In this document: positions 50,923-61,116 of the stretch, piece by piece
Layout of the letters: every line of letters starts with the position of its first letter
Position numbering within the stretch: the stretch's first letter is position 1
Assembly (NCBI GenBank): GCA_018362895.1
Contig: JAHALR010000003.1
Coordinates: 62,001 to 126,000, forward strand
Length of the DNA: 64,000 nt
Reading direction: 5' to 3'
Source of the DNA: Clostridium sp.
GTDB taxonomy: Bacteria; Cyanobacteriota; Vampirovibrionia; Gastranaerophilales; Gastranaerophilaceae
Translations under genes and position numbers: made by a program
Notes under the pieces: model-generated
The model's input: the letters and a program-made list of their open reading frames with translations, nothing else
Database searches by the model: none
Told to the model about the DNA's origin: nothing

Positions 50923-52051
50923 ATAGTCCTCTGTTTTCTTCTACGAATTCTGATATTTTGTTTAAACCTTGTGCAAGAATTTTTTTGTCTTTTCCGTAAC
51001 CTGCTCTGAAACAATATTCAAGCTCAAAGCAAAAACCGGGAGTAAGAAACACCCCCTTTTCTTTTGCAAGTCTTTTGCAAAACTCTTCTGAGGTTATGTC
51101 TAAATCATAATATAAAAGAGCGGTTGTTCCTGCCTTCGGTTTGATATAGCTGAAGTGCTCCTGTGTCTTTACCCAGTTGTCCAATACTTCAAGATTTTCA
51201 CGAAGTGTTTTTTGATTTTTTTTAATTATTTTTTCAGAATGTTTTAAAGCTAATGATGCTATGGCCTCATCAAGAATTGAACAGGAAATCATATTATATT
51301 CTCTGTGTTGAATGCAAGCATCAATAACTTTTTTATTTTTGGATGCAAGCCAGCCAAGCCTCAAACCTGCAAGTGAAAATGTTTTTGACATGCTGCAAAC
51401 ACTTATGCCTTTTTCATATAAATCAGCAATTGATTGAGTTGAAGTTTCTTTTTGATTCAACTCTCTGTATACTTCATCGCATAATATCCATATATCATTT
51501 TTTGTTGCAATTTCAATGATTTCTTTAATCAAATTTAAAGGCATTAACGCACCTGAAGGGTTATTCGGGTTATTTAAACAAATCATTTTTGTTTGTGGGG
51601 TAATTAAATTCTTAAGCTCATTTATGTCAGGTAAAAATTTGTTTTCAGGTTTTAGATGTAAAAACTTAACATCAGCTTTAAAAGACTTCGGGATTGAATA
51701 AAGCTGTTGATAAGTAGGTATCACAGAAATTACACTATCTTGTGGTTCAATAAGTGAATAAAAAACAAGATGGTTTGCCCCTGCTGCACCGATAGTCGGT
51801 AGAATATCGGATTGAGTAAGTGTTTTGTAAAAAGAACAGATTCCTCGTTTCAATTCCGGGTTTCCTGTTATATAACCATAGCCAAGTTTTTTGATGCTTA
51901 ATTCTTCAAAAAATTTTTCTTTATTTGTTTTGGTAATTTTGAATAAATCATCTAAAGAGAGTGTATCAACAGTTGTATTTCCAAGGTCAAATTTTGAGTA
52001 TTTTTCATACTCGTTCATCCAATCTTCTACTTTGAATTTGTCAATCTTCAT
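50900..52051 (-). CDS. Class I/II pyridoxal-phosphate aminotransferase
   Basis: 383 residues. Fold-type I: ICLNNPNNPSGALMP, WILCDEVYREL, and PLP-lysine motif SMSKTFSLAGLRLGWLAS. The helix after has AGYGKD near the C-terminus, where an Arg binding the substrate carboxylate is seen as FRAGYG. Aspartate or aromatic type cannot be told apart. Coupled to the acyltransferase. Confidence 0.92.
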   Translation of the reverse strand: MKIDKFKVEDWMNEYEKYSKFDLGNTTVDTLSLDDLFKITKTNKEKFFEELSIKKLGYGYITGNPELKRGICSFYKTLTQSDILPTIGAAGANHLVFYSLIEPQDSVISVIPTYQQLYSIPKSFKADVKFLHLKPENKFLPDINELKNLITPQTKMICLNNPNNPSGALMPLNLIKEIIEIATKNDIWILCDEVYRELNQKETSTQSIADLYEKGISVCSMSKTFSLAGLRLGWLASKNKKVIDACIQHREYNMISCSILDEAIASLALKHSEKIIKKNQKTLRENLEVLDNWVKTQEHFSYIKPKAGTTALLYYDLDITSEEFCKRLAKEKGVFLTPGFCFELEYCFRAGYGKDKKILAQGLNKISEFVEENRGLYGRRIFK

Positions 52052-52143
52052 AAGTTAATTATGTAACAAAAAAGGACTTAATACGCAATTTTTCGCAATT
52101 TATTTTTATGTTCTGTTTTAATATATACAGGCAGGTTTGATTA

Positions 52144-53844
52144 ATGGCAGTGAATTTTACAAATAGTCCATATAAAGATTTGTATAAAATGGCGGGTACT
52201 TCTCATATGAAGACACCCAGCTCCGGTATACCCTCACCAGATAGCACTTCTATAATTGCATCTGTAAAAGTTGGGGATATTGATAGCGAAAATACAAAAG
52301 ACGGACCCAGTAAGAAAAAAATATTTGGAATAATCGGTGTTTCTGTCGGTTCTGTTGCTTTGTTGTCTCTTATTGGTTTATTTACCTTGTCTAAAGGCTT
52401 TTCAGCAGGTTTTGCAAAAAAGATTTCAGAAATGTCTGACAGATTTAAGAATTCAATTTATGAATTGACTTCCGAATCAAAAAAACTTACTCCTTCTCAA
52501 AAACTGAAGTTGCAGGTTACTAAATTTATGCAGCCCGTTGCTGATACTTTGCAGGCAAGTTCTAATATTTCAGCAGTAAAAGACAGCTATGTTCATCACT
52601 GGTTGAAAAAATTAAAACTCGAACCGGTGGTTGATAAAATTAATAAATCTTTCAAAAATATAGTTTTGAAAACAAAGAACAATTCATACAACGAAGCTGA
52701 AATAGCTATGGTTGATTTTTGTAACCAACTTAGAAAAACTAAAAATCCAGCCCTGATAAAAAAAGCTGATGAGATACAAAAGCTTTATGCAGAGAAGTTT
52801 TCTGTTTCTGCACATATAATGCGTTCTGAAACTGCCTGGGATAAAATGAAAAATCTTCATCAACAGGTTTATGATACTTTGTTTAAAGATAATGGTTTGT
52901 TTAAAAATTTGAAGAAATATCGTACATATATTACAACTGACAAAATAGATGTTGACAGAAAACTTATTCAGAAAGAACTGGAAGCCGCAAAATCACATAT
53001 TTCCAACGGAATTGATGATGTTTATAATTCTTTAAAACAGGCTTTGTATGAAGTAAAGATTGATGTAAATCCCCAAAATAAAGAAGCAGTTAGTGTTATA
53101 AAACAACTTTCCGAAAACATTGAGAAATATAAAGCTCTTGATAAAACTTTAAGCGGTGGTGCAGAAAAGCTGGAAAGGGAAAAAATATTTGCTGAAATCA
53201 AAAGAAATCTCAAAATGCTTTCAGCTGTCAGTAGAAAAGATTTTCAGTCTTCTGAAAAATTTAAAGCAGCACATGACAAAATAAACAAAATGTATCAAAC
53301 AATGTCTTTTGATTCTTCGAAGAAAGGCGTTGCTCAAGAGGCTTTGTCTTTGATGGATAAAAACACGCCTGAATATAAAGCAGCAAAAGCATATCTTGCT
53401 AAAATGAATGCGAAACTCAATACGGCAATTGATAATGAAATGATTTCTTATGAAAAGCTGGCGGAACTTCAGGTTGGCTCTGCTCCGACTGATATTCTCG
53501 GTATCTTGGGACCTTCTGCAATTGCTACTTTTATGGTAGTAAATTCAAAAGATAAAAATGAAAGAATTTCAAAAACACTTACACAGGGTATACCTATTCT
53601 TGGCAGTATTGGCGTTGCATATTATGGTACCACAAGAGGCTGGACAGGAGCTAAGAACCTTATCCTCGGTGCTTTAACAGGTTTGATTTTGAACCTTGTC
53701 GGAACAAAAACCGATGATGCTTACAAGAAATATGCTGAAAAACAGAGTCTGCTCAAAACAGCATTTGACTCATTTAATAAATTACAGGTGAAACTCACAC
53801 CTGAAGTGAAGGTTTCTCATGTGGGTGAAAAAACTGCTTCGTAA
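52144..53844 (+). CDS. Helical membrane-associated orphan
   Basis: 566 residues. Residues 1-58 are polar and disordered. A hydrophobic helix follows (about 60-84, IFGIIGVSVGSVALLSLIGL). A long charged helical region (about 95-440) predicts coiled coils. Two or three hydrophobic segments come near the end (LGILGPSAIATFMVV, GIPILGSIGVAYYG, LILGALTGLILNLVG). No known domain. Possibly a membrane scaffold or a secreted effector of this lineage; unsupported beyond topology. Single gene, with an AGG-type site. Confidence 0.7.
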   Translation: MAVNFTNSPYKDLYKMAGTSHMKTPSSGIPSPDSTSIIASVKVGDIDSENTKDGPSKKKIFGIIGVSVGSVALLSLIGLFTLSKGFSAGFAKKISEMSDRFKNSIYELTSESKKLTPSQKLKLQVTKFMQPVADTLQASSNISAVKDSYVHHWLKKLKLEPVVDKINKSFKNIVLKTKNNSYNEAEIAMVDFCNQLRKTKNPALIKKADEIQKLYAEKFSVSAHIMRSETAWDKMKNLHQQVYDTLFKDNGLFKNLKKYRTYITTDKIDVDRKLIQKELEAAKSHISNGIDDVYNSLKQALYEVKIDVNPQNKEAVSVIKQLSENIEKYKALDKTLSGGAEKLEREKIFAEIKRNLKMLSAVSRKDFQSSEKFKAAHDKINKMYQTMSFDSSKKGVAQEALSLMDKNTPEYKAAKAYLAKMNAKLNTAIDNEMISYEKLAELQVGSAPTDILGILGPSAIATFMVVNSKDKNERISKTLTQGIPILGSIGVAYYGTTRGWTGAKNLILGALTGLILNLVGTKTDDAYKKYAEKQSLLKTAFDSFNKLQVKLTPEVKVSHVGEKTAS

Positions 53845-53957
53845 GTCTTAAAAATAATATATATGTATTAGTGCTGTGGTACTTTAAAGATAGCGTGATT
53901 TGTTGTAATATAAATTATTATTGGAATAATAATGATATTAAATAACAGGTTTATAAT

Positions 53958-55394
53958 ATGCTAAAAGTTTTTAATTCTTACTCAGGCACATCTGAAGAAT
54001 TTATCCCCATTAATGGAAATAAAGTCAATATGTATGTTTGCGGACCAACAGTCTATGATCATCCGCATCTTGGGCACGCCAGATGTTATATTACCTGGGA
54101 TGTAGTATACAGATATTTAAAATTTCTGGGGTATGATGTGAAATATTGCCGAAATGTCACTGATGTTGATGACAAAATCCTCAATAAATCAGTAAAAGAA
54201 AATTGTACACCCGATGAAATAGCAAAAAAATATTATGATATTTTTTCAGATTCAATGAAAAAGCTGAACAATCTTAAACCTGACATCGAGCCTTTTGCCA
54301 CAAAGACTCTCGGGGATATGATAAAAATGGTGAAAATCCTTATTGAAAAAGGTTATGCCTATGAAGCTGACGGTGATGTATATTTCAGGGTCAAAAAATT
54401 CCCGAAATACGGATATCTGAGCAAACAGCCCATAAATGATCTCGAAGCAGGTGCAAGAGTAGAAGCTTCTTCAATCAAAGAAGATCCTCTGGATTTTGCT
54501 TTATGGAAAAGAGATGAAAAATTTGGATATAAAAGCCCATGGGGTGTAGGACGTCCCGGCTGGCATATTGAATGTTCGGCTATGAGCAAAAGGCATCTTG
54601 CTGATGAGATTGATATTCACGCTGGCGGAGCTGATTTGATTTTTCCTCATCATGAAAATGAAATTGCCCAGTCAGAATGTGCAAACGGATGTCAGTTTGT
54701 GAAATACTGGCTGCATAACGGTTTTGTTACTATTAACAAAGAAAAAATGTCTAAATCTTTAGGTAATTTTATCACAATAAACGGTCTGCTTGAAAAATAT
54801 GATGCTAATACAATAAGATTTTTTATTTTAACAAATCACTATCGTATGCCGGTTGAATTTAATGATGATGCATTGGAAGCAGCATCTGCCGGAGCAAAAA
54901 GATTGAAAAATGCAGCAAGTAATGTTCTTGTTTGGGTTGGAAAAGATGCTCTTGATAAAAATGTCGAGACTGAAGAAATAGAACAATTTAAGTCAGCAAT
55001 GAACGATGACTTTAATACATCAAAAGCTCTTGCTGTTCTTTTTGAGCTTGCTTCAAAGGCAAACAAGGCAAAAGATGCTCAAGACAGAGAAGGTGCAATA
55101 AAATATGTTTCGGTTCTAATAAAACTTTCACATGTATTGGGCTTTGATTTTGAGAAAATCGAGCTTGATGAAGAACAGTTAAAAGAAAAGTTGTCCTCGG
55201 TTGTTGATGAATTTGATTTTATTGAGGATAAAAATGCCTCTGCCAAAGACATAATGGCAAAAATAATTGAGGTAAGAAATGAAGCCAGAGCTCAAAAGAA
55301 CTGGGAAGTTGCTGATAATATCAGAAATACTCTGGATAAAATAAATGTTGTTCTTAAAGATACTAAAGACGGAACAGTATTCGAATTAAAATAG
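53958..55394 (+). CDS. cysS: Cysteinyl-tRNA synthetase
   Basis: 478 residues. Class I: MYVCGPTVYDHPHLGHAR (zinc Cys and HIGH variant HLGH), GGADLIFPHHENE, KMSKSLGN, then the anticodon-binding helical domain. All zinc ligands (Cys in VCGPT, Cys in IECSAM, His and Glu in HHENE) are present. Precedes coaE by 24 bases, probably the same transcript. Confidence 0.97.
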   Translation: MLKVFNSYSGTSEEFIPINGNKVNMYVCGPTVYDHPHLGHARCYITWDVVYRYLKFLGYDVKYCRNVTDVDDKILNKSVKENCTPDEIAKKYYDIFSDSMKKLNNLKPDIEPFATKTLGDMIKMVKILIEKGYAYEADGDVYFRVKKFPKYGYLSKQPINDLEAGARVEASSIKEDPLDFALWKRDEKFGYKSPWGVGRPGWHIECSAMSKRHLADEIDIHAGGADLIFPHHENEIAQSECANGCQFVKYWLHNGFVTINKEKMSKSLGNFITINGLLEKYDANTIRFFILTNHYRMPVEFNDDALEAASAGAKRLKNAASNVLVWVGKDALDKNVETEEIEQFKSAMNDDFNTSKALAVLFELASKANKAKDAQDREGAIKYVSVLIKLSHVLGFDFEKIELDEEQLKEKLSSVVDEFDFIEDKNASAKDIMAKIIEVRNEARAQKNWEVADNIRNTLDKINVVLKDTKDGTVFELK

Positions 55395-55418
55395 TTAACT
55401 TATAGAAAGTTGGCAGAT

Positions 55419-56009
55419 ATGCTAAAAGTAGGTCTCACAGGTAATATTGCATCAGGTAAATCAATCGTTCAAAGTTATATAGAAAAAAAGGGTATCCCTG
55501 TTATAGATGCGGATTGGATTTGTCACCGTTTAATGGACGATGATGAGGAAGTTATTGAAAAAATCAAAAATCTCTTTCCAAATGAAGATATTTTTCTTGA
55601 AGACGGACGTTTGGGAAGACATAAGATAGGTTTGATTGTTTTTGCTGATCCTGAAAAAATGGAAGCCCTTGAAGATATTCTTCATCCGCTTGTTGAAAAG
55701 AGGATAAATGAGTTTTTTGAGGAAAATGAAAACGAAGAGATTGTTGTAGCTTCAGTTCCTTTATTATTTGAAGAGAATATGCAGAATCTTTTTGACAGAA
55801 CCGTTCTTGTTTGTGCTGACAAAAAAATTCGTCTTCAAAGACTTATGACAAGAAGAGGTTATCCGCTCGAACACGCTCTTGAACGTATCAATGCACAGGT
55901 GTCTCAAGAAGAAAAAAGAAATCTTGCTGATTTTATAATTGAAAACAATAACAATCTCATTGAATTAGAAACTCAGATTGAAAAAACGCTTGAAAGGCTC
56001 TGGTTATGA
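55419..56009 (+). CDS. coaE: Dephospho-CoA kinase
   Basis: 196 residues. Last step of CoA synthesis. Walker A GLTGNIASGKS, DADWICH, HPLVEKR and VPLLFEE are typical. Start at MLKVGLTGN; an in-frame TTG three codons upstream has poorer spacing. Its end overlaps the next gene (ATGA). Confidence 0.94.
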   Translation: MLKVGLTGNIASGKSIVQSYIEKKGIPVIDADWICHRLMDDDEEVIEKIKNLFPNEDIFLEDGRLGRHKIGLIVFADPEKMEALEDILHPLVEKRINEFFEENENEEIVVASVPLLFEENMQNLFDRTVLVCADKKIRLQRLMTRRGYPLEHALERINAQVSQEEKRNLADFIIENNNNLIELETQIEKTLERLWL

Positions 56010-56449
56010 CTTTTAAACTGCACAAGATTCCTGACAAATTTGTATTTCGAACAGTTTTTGCATTGATTATACTTTTGAATTTGAAATATATTTTTTTAAT
56101 AGCTCAAATTCCATTTACACTGGCGTTTGTAGATTATAAACCGCAAAATGAATTTTATTCTGATGTAATGTCACTTCGAAATTCTGCGAAAGAAATAAAA
56201 AATTTTTATGATGAAGGAAAAACAGGTTTTGTTTCAGATATTGAACAATCAAGTGTTTTTGATATTCAAAAGTCAATAAAGTCTTTTTATATCTCACAAT
56301 ATGCAATAGTTCCTTCTATTTTGAAAAATGATAAAGAAGAAATGTATGTCATAGGTAAGTTTGAAAAACTTTCAAGAGCGCCTGAAGAATATCAGGTTTA
56401 TAAAAAAATTAATGAAAAATTTTATATTTATAAAAGGATAAATCCGTAA
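56006..56449 (+). CDS. Small membrane-anchored hypothetical protein
   Basis: 147 residues with one N-terminal helix (about 14-38, FRTVFALIILLNLKYIFLI) and an outside domain of about 105 residues, no cysteines. Not recognised. It overlaps coaE by 4 bases and its stop codon overlaps the start of the GT-C-like gene by one base (TAATG), so it is probably translated with that membrane protein and may assist it. Confidence 0.65.
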   Translation: MTFKLHKIPDKFVFRTVFALIILLNLKYIFLIAQIPFTLAFVDYKPQNEFYSDVMSLRNSAKEIKNFYDEGKTGFVSDIEQSSVFDIQKSIKSFYISQYAIVPSILKNDKEEMYVIGKFEKLSRAPEEYQVYKKINEKFYIYKRINP

Positions 56450-57795
56450 TGTTTGCATTTTTATATAAACTTTTAATGATAGTTCTGGCTTTTGTCGTTC
56501 CTTATTTGAGCGGATATTTTGCTGTGTCTTTATTAGAAAGAAATATGGAACTTCGTTTTCGTATACTTTTTGCGATTCCTATGGGATTTGGCATAAGCTC
56601 AATATTATATTTCTTATATCTTTGCTGCAATTTCAACCATTTTCCTTTGTTTGCAATTTTTGAAACTGCACTGGCAATTGTGCTTTGTATTCTTTATTAT
56701 AATGAAGAAAAACCTGATTTGAGCAAACACAAGTTTGCAAGACTTTCGGGATGGTTTTATCTTTTAAATCTATACGCAGTTTTGATTTATCTTAAATATT
56801 TTATTATCAACCCTATGGGAAGCTGGGATGGTTTTAGAATATGGAATATAAAAGCTGAGTTTCTCTTTCTTGATAACCCTTTGTGGCGAAATGTTTTTGA
56901 GCTTCCTCATTTTATGTCTCACAATGATTATCCTATGTTTTTGCCGTCTGCAACAGCAAGAATATGGGGGTATTTGGGAGGACAGGATTTTAGCGCAAAT
57001 ATGACACTCGGGTTGATATTTACATTCGGTCTTGTTTATCTTTTGTATCAATCAATAAGATATTTTAAAAGCGAAAAAGTGGCAGTGGCTGTGACTTCTG
57101 TGTTTATGATTTCGGATATTTTTCTTGTTAACGGAGCTGCACAATGTGCTGATATACCGCTTGCTTACTTCTTTTTGTGTGCAATAGTTTCTTTGTTTAT
57201 GTTTTTTAAAAAAGAAACAGTGTCATATTTGATTATGGGAATGATTCTTGCGGGTTTGAGTGTATGGGTAAAAAATGAAGGAATGATGTTTTTCCTCATT
57301 TATACTGCTGTAATGTTATGTTATTTTATTTTCTCAAAAAAATACAAGTATGCTTTGATTACCGGTGGCAGTGCAGTTCCTTTTATCCTTTTGACTGTTT
57401 TGTATAAAAAATTCACAGGTTCACCCAATGATTTGATTATGGGATTTTTCCTGTTTAAAACATGGCATTTTGCTTGTGATGTTCAAAGATATATAGCTAT
57501 ATTAAAAACTTTTATTACAATGCTGTTTACGAAGTTTTATATCTTTTTTATCCTGGCATTACTTTTGACAAAAGGTTTCAGGCTCAAGGACAAAAACAAA
57601 AATGCTTTTTGGCTTTCTCTGGTGATTTTCGTTCTGATGTCCATAGGCTATTTTTCAGTATATTTGTTTTCTCCGCACGACATACAATGGCTTGTAGATA
57701 ATTCACTTGATAGAATTGTTCTTCAAATTCTCCCTGTATTTTTATTCCTGTTTTCTATAAATCTCAGAATAGGTAAACCGGATACAATGAATTAA
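56449..57795 (+). CDS. GT-C-like polytopic membrane glycosyltransferase candidate
   Basis: 448 residues, about 11 membrane helices. The first large loop contains NPMGSWDGFRIWNIKAEFLF and a following HNDYPMFLP, which resembles the acidic loop-1 site of GT39/GT83-type lipid-linked glycosyltransferases. No other domain. Probably transfers a sugar from a polyprenyl phosphate carrier to a surface molecule; direct homology not verified. Confidence 0.65.
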   Translation: MFAFLYKLLMIVLAFVVPYLSGYFAVSLLERNMELRFRILFAIPMGFGISSILYFLYLCCNFNHFPLFAIFETALAIVLCILYYNEEKPDLSKHKFARLSGWFYLLNLYAVLIYLKYFIINPMGSWDGFRIWNIKAEFLFLDNPLWRNVFELPHFMSHNDYPMFLPSATARIWGYLGGQDFSANMTLGLIFTFGLVYLLYQSIRYFKSEKVAVAVTSVFMISDIFLVNGAAQCADIPLAYFFLCAIVSLFMFFKKETVSYLIMGMILAGLSVWVKNEGMMFFLIYTAVMLCYFIFSKKYKYALITGGSAVPFILLTVLYKKFTGSPNDLIMGFFLFKTWHFACDVQRYIAILKTFITMLFTKFYIFFILALLLTKGFRLKDKNKNAFWLSLVIFVLMSIGYFSVYLFSPHDIQWLVDNSLDRIVLQILPVFLFLFSINLRIGKPDTMN

Positions 57796-57859
57796 TTAGT
57801 ACTATTTTTTGCAAATATGATAGAATTGGGTTAATAAAAGACAATAGACAAGGTTGACG

Positions 57860-58417
57860 ATGATGAAAAATATAAAAAATAAATTGTTAGTGCCATTGGT
57901 TGCAGGATTTGTTCTTGCCGGAGGAATGATAGCTTTTGCTGACAAAGTTCAGGTTGTAGAGAAATCACCTTCTCAAAAGGAAGTTAATCTGGATTTGAAA
58001 GCACAAGCTCCTTCTACAACTCAAAAAACAGTTGCATCAGGCAATTATATTTGTGTTTCGCCTCTTGAGGTTGTTTCATCTGTTGATAAATATTTGAATA
58101 AAAATATTAAATTCAAAGCAACCTTTGACAAATTTTCTACTCTCGGACTTGACTACAAACCTGCATATCGCGATTCTCAAAAATATATATCATTTTTGAT
58201 AAAAAGAGATGATGTGACTGATCACACGATTCCTCTTGCTGAAATGAAGATATTTATTAAACGTTCCGAAGCAGAAAAATTTATCGATTTAGATTCCGGA
58301 GATATTATTGAAGTTTATGGAAAAGTTTTTTCAAATGCTTTAACAGATACCTGGGTTGATGTAGACAAACTGGTTGTTGTTGAAAAGAAAAATAAAGATA
58401 AATCTAAAAAAGCATAG
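57860..58417 (+). CDS. Exported hypothetical protein
   Basis: 185 residues with a signal peptide (NKLLVPLVAGFVLAGGMIAFA, cleavage near AFADK). The mature part has a Ser/Thr/Gln-rich linker and a beta domain from about 55 (YICVSPLEVVSSVDKYLNKN, then GDIIEVYGKVF), compatible with an OB-like fold seen in tRNA_anti-type or nucleotide-binding small exported proteins. The assignment is weak. ATG 57860 with AAGG upstream. Confidence 0.7.
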   Translation: MMKNIKNKLLVPLVAGFVLAGGMIAFADKVQVVEKSPSQKEVNLDLKAQAPSTTQKTVASGNYICVSPLEVVSSVDKYLNKNIKFKATFDKFSTLGLDYKPAYRDSQKYISFLIKRDDVTDHTIPLAEMKIFIKRSEAEKFIDLDSGDIIEVYGKVFSNALTDTWVDVDKLVVVEKKNKDKSKKA

Positions 58418-58497
58418 TTTGAAGATTAGTTAATTTGAAAAACAGGAACAAGTGCCTGTATAATGTTAACAATAAGAAAAGTTGCGGAGTTACCATA

Positions 58498-61047
58498 ATG
58501 ACAGATAAAAAAGAAGCTATTGAAAAAAGCGAAAAAAACAAAAATTACTTGACCATACACGGGCATTTTTATCAGCCGCCAAGAGAAAATCCGTGGCTTG
58601 AGGCTATTGAGCTTCAAGATAGTGCACTTCCTTTTCATGATTGGAATGAAAGAATAAATCTGGAATGTTATAACCCAAACTCTGCTTCAAGAATTGTTGA
58701 TGACAAGAATAAAGTTCTTGATATTGTTAATAACTATTCATTGATGAGTTACAACTTTGGTCCTACGTTGCTTTCATGGATGGAAATTCATGCACCTAAA
58801 ACATATGAAAGAGTAGTCAAAGCTGATATCGCCAGCCGTGTTAAATTTTCGGGACACGGAAACGCAATTGCTCAGGTTTACAACCATATTATTATGCCTT
58901 TGGCAAACAGGCATGATAAAGAAACACAGGTAAAATGGGGTATAAGAGATTTTGAATACAGATTTGGTAGAATGCCTGAGGGCATGTGGCTTGCTGAAAC
59001 TGCTGTTGACGATGAAACTTTGGAGGTACTTGCTGACAACGGAATTAAATTCACAATACTCTCCCCTTTTCAAGCCTTAAAGTTCAGAAAGTTGGGTGAT
59101 AAGTCTAAAGAATCATGGAAGGATGCAGGCTGGGGAAATATTGACCCTGCAAAACCATACAGATATTTTATTAAAAATAATCCTGAAAAATATGTTGATT
59201 TATTCTTCTATGACGGTGCTATATCTAAGTCTGTTGCTTTTGACAATATTCTTCAAGACGGAAATAAGTTTGTTAACCGTCTGAAAGAAGGTATTTCCGC
59301 AGACAGAGATTATCCTCAATTGATAAATATAGGCACAGACGGTGAAAGCTATGGACACCATACAAAATTTGGTGATATGGCTTTGGCTTATGTGTTAAGA
59401 GTAAAAGCTGAAGAAGCCGGCTTTACGATTACAAATTATGCTGAATATCTTGACAAGTTCGGCGTTCATGATGAAGTTGATATCAAACAAGCTTCTTCAT
59501 GGAGCTGTTTCCACGGGGTAGGGCGTTGGAAAGAGGATTGCGGCTGTTCAACAGGAGGACAACCCAGTTGGAATCAGCGCTGGAGAAAACCTCTTCGTGA
59601 TGCTCTTGATTATTTAAGAGACAATCTGGCTCAGCTTTATGAAAAACAGGGCAAGAAATTCTTTACAAAAGATCCGTGGGAAGTCAGAAATGAATATATC
59701 AATGTTATTTTAGATCGCAGTGAATTGTCTATTAAAAATTTCTTTAAAAATAATCTTAAGCCTGAGTGCAACGATGAAGACAAAGTTGCTGCAATGAAGC
59801 TTTTGGAAATTCAAAGACAGGCAATGCTTATGTATACAAGTTGCGGCTGGTTCTTTGCTGAAATTTCGGGTATTGAAACAACTCAGATTATGAAGTATGC
59901 AGCAAGAGCAATGCAGCTTGCTGCAAGCTTTACGGATAAAGATTATGAAACTGAATTTTTGAATATTCTTTCAACCGCACAGAGCAATATAAAAGAATTC
60001 GGTACAGGTGCTGACATATACAGAAAATTTGTTAAACCTTCCGTTGTTTCTATAAAACAGATTGTTAGTCTCTGGGCGATTCTTTCGTTATATGAAGAAA
60101 GTGAAGATGAAACATCCTTATATTGTTACGATATCAAACGTCTGAGCTACAAAACAGTTTCCAAAGGCAAAAACAGCCTGTATCTTGGCAGAGTTGAAAT
60201 AAAGTCAAGAATCACTCTCGAAAAATATGATATGATTTTTGCACTTTTGAAATATTCAGGCGGAGACTTCCATTGCGCTATTAAGGAATATTCAACAGCG
60301 GATGAATTTGCTGAAATTCAAAAAAATCTTACACAAACATTTGTTAATTATCCGTTGACTGAAATCATCAGAAGTCTGGATGAAAACTTTGGAAAAGAAT
60401 ACTATACGCTAAAAGATATCTTTATCGAAGAAAGAAGAAAAATTCTGAACATAATGATTCAGGGCAAGACAAGCAAATTCAGCGGCTTGTACAAAGATAT
60501 TTATGAAGATGGAAAAGCTTCGATTTTTCACTTTAAAAATCTGGGACTCAATCCTCCGGATGAATTCAAAATTGCCGCTAGATATGTTCTGGGAATTGAA
60601 TTCAATAAACTTTTACAAAGCTGTGAAAAATGTATAAATGAGCATGATCTTCAAGAAGCTATTGATATAAATAATGAGGCAAAAGCTCTGGATATCAAAC
60701 TTGATAAAAAACTTGCAAATGTTATATTCTCTGAAAAAATCACAGATGCAATGTATGCATTGGCTAAAAATCCTGAAGTTCATACTATCAATGCGGTTTT
60801 GAGCCTATTCAATTATGTTGATATGCTTGAATTAAGGGTGGATACATCTGAAGCTCAGAATACTTATTTCAATAAACTTCATGAACTTCTTGAAGATGTT
60901 GTGTCAAATATTGATGAGCTTAGAGATGAATATGACAGAAAATTTGTACTCTTGCTTTTGGAGCTCGGCTCTAAGCTGAATATCAATACAGATTTCTATA
61001 AATCAACTTTTGACAAAGCTATGTCTCCTCTTAACAAGAAGAACTAA
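58498..61047 (+). CDS. GH57-family glycoside hydrolase with DUF3536-like C-terminus
   Basis: 849 residues, cytoplasmic (no signal). GH57 motifs: N-terminal IHGHFYQPPRENPW, GHGNAIAQ, nucleophile Glu in GMWLAETAVD (about 166) and the catalytic Asp in GTDGESYGHH (about 280). The C-terminal half is helical and matches the DUF3536 layout (RRKILNIMIQGK and others). The family acts on alpha-glucans such as glycogen; exact activity not known. GGAG site before the ATG. Works plausibly with intracellular glucan use. Confidence 0.9.
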   Translation: MTDKKEAIEKSEKNKNYLTIHGHFYQPPRENPWLEAIELQDSALPFHDWNERINLECYNPNSASRIVDDKNKVLDIVNNYSLMSYNFGPTLLSWMEIHAPKTYERVVKADIASRVKFSGHGNAIAQVYNHIIMPLANRHDKETQVKWGIRDFEYRFGRMPEGMWLAETAVDDETLEVLADNGIKFTILSPFQALKFRKLGDKSKESWKDAGWGNIDPAKPYRYFIKNNPEKYVDLFFYDGAISKSVAFDNILQDGNKFVNRLKEGISADRDYPQLINIGTDGESYGHHTKFGDMALAYVLRVKAEEAGFTITNYAEYLDKFGVHDEVDIKQASSWSCFHGVGRWKEDCGCSTGGQPSWNQRWRKPLRDALDYLRDNLAQLYEKQGKKFFTKDPWEVRNEYINVILDRSELSIKNFFKNNLKPECNDEDKVAAMKLLEIQRQAMLMYTSCGWFFAEISGIETTQIMKYAARAMQLAASFTDKDYETEFLNILSTAQSNIKEFGTGADIYRKFVKPSVVSIKQIVSLWAILSLYEESEDETSLYCYDIKRLSYKTVSKGKNSLYLGRVEIKSRITLEKYDMIFALLKYSGGDFHCAIKEYSTADEFAEIQKNLTQTFVNYPLTEIIRSLDENFGKEYYTLKDIFIEERRKILNIMIQGKTSKFSGLYKDIYEDGKASIFHFKNLGLNPPDEFKIAARYVLGIEFNKLLQSCEKCINEHDLQEAIDINNEAKALDIKLDKKLANVIFSEKITDAMYALAKNPEVHTINAVLSLFNYVDMLELRVDTSEAQNTYFNKLHELLEDVVSNIDELRDEYDRKFVLLLLELGSKLNINTDFYKSTFDKAMSPLNKKN

Positions 61048-61116
61048 TTTACTTGTTTTTTGTGTGTCTGGTGATACAATTATAAAAGGTAAATAGAATA
61101 ATCGAGCGTAAGATTA

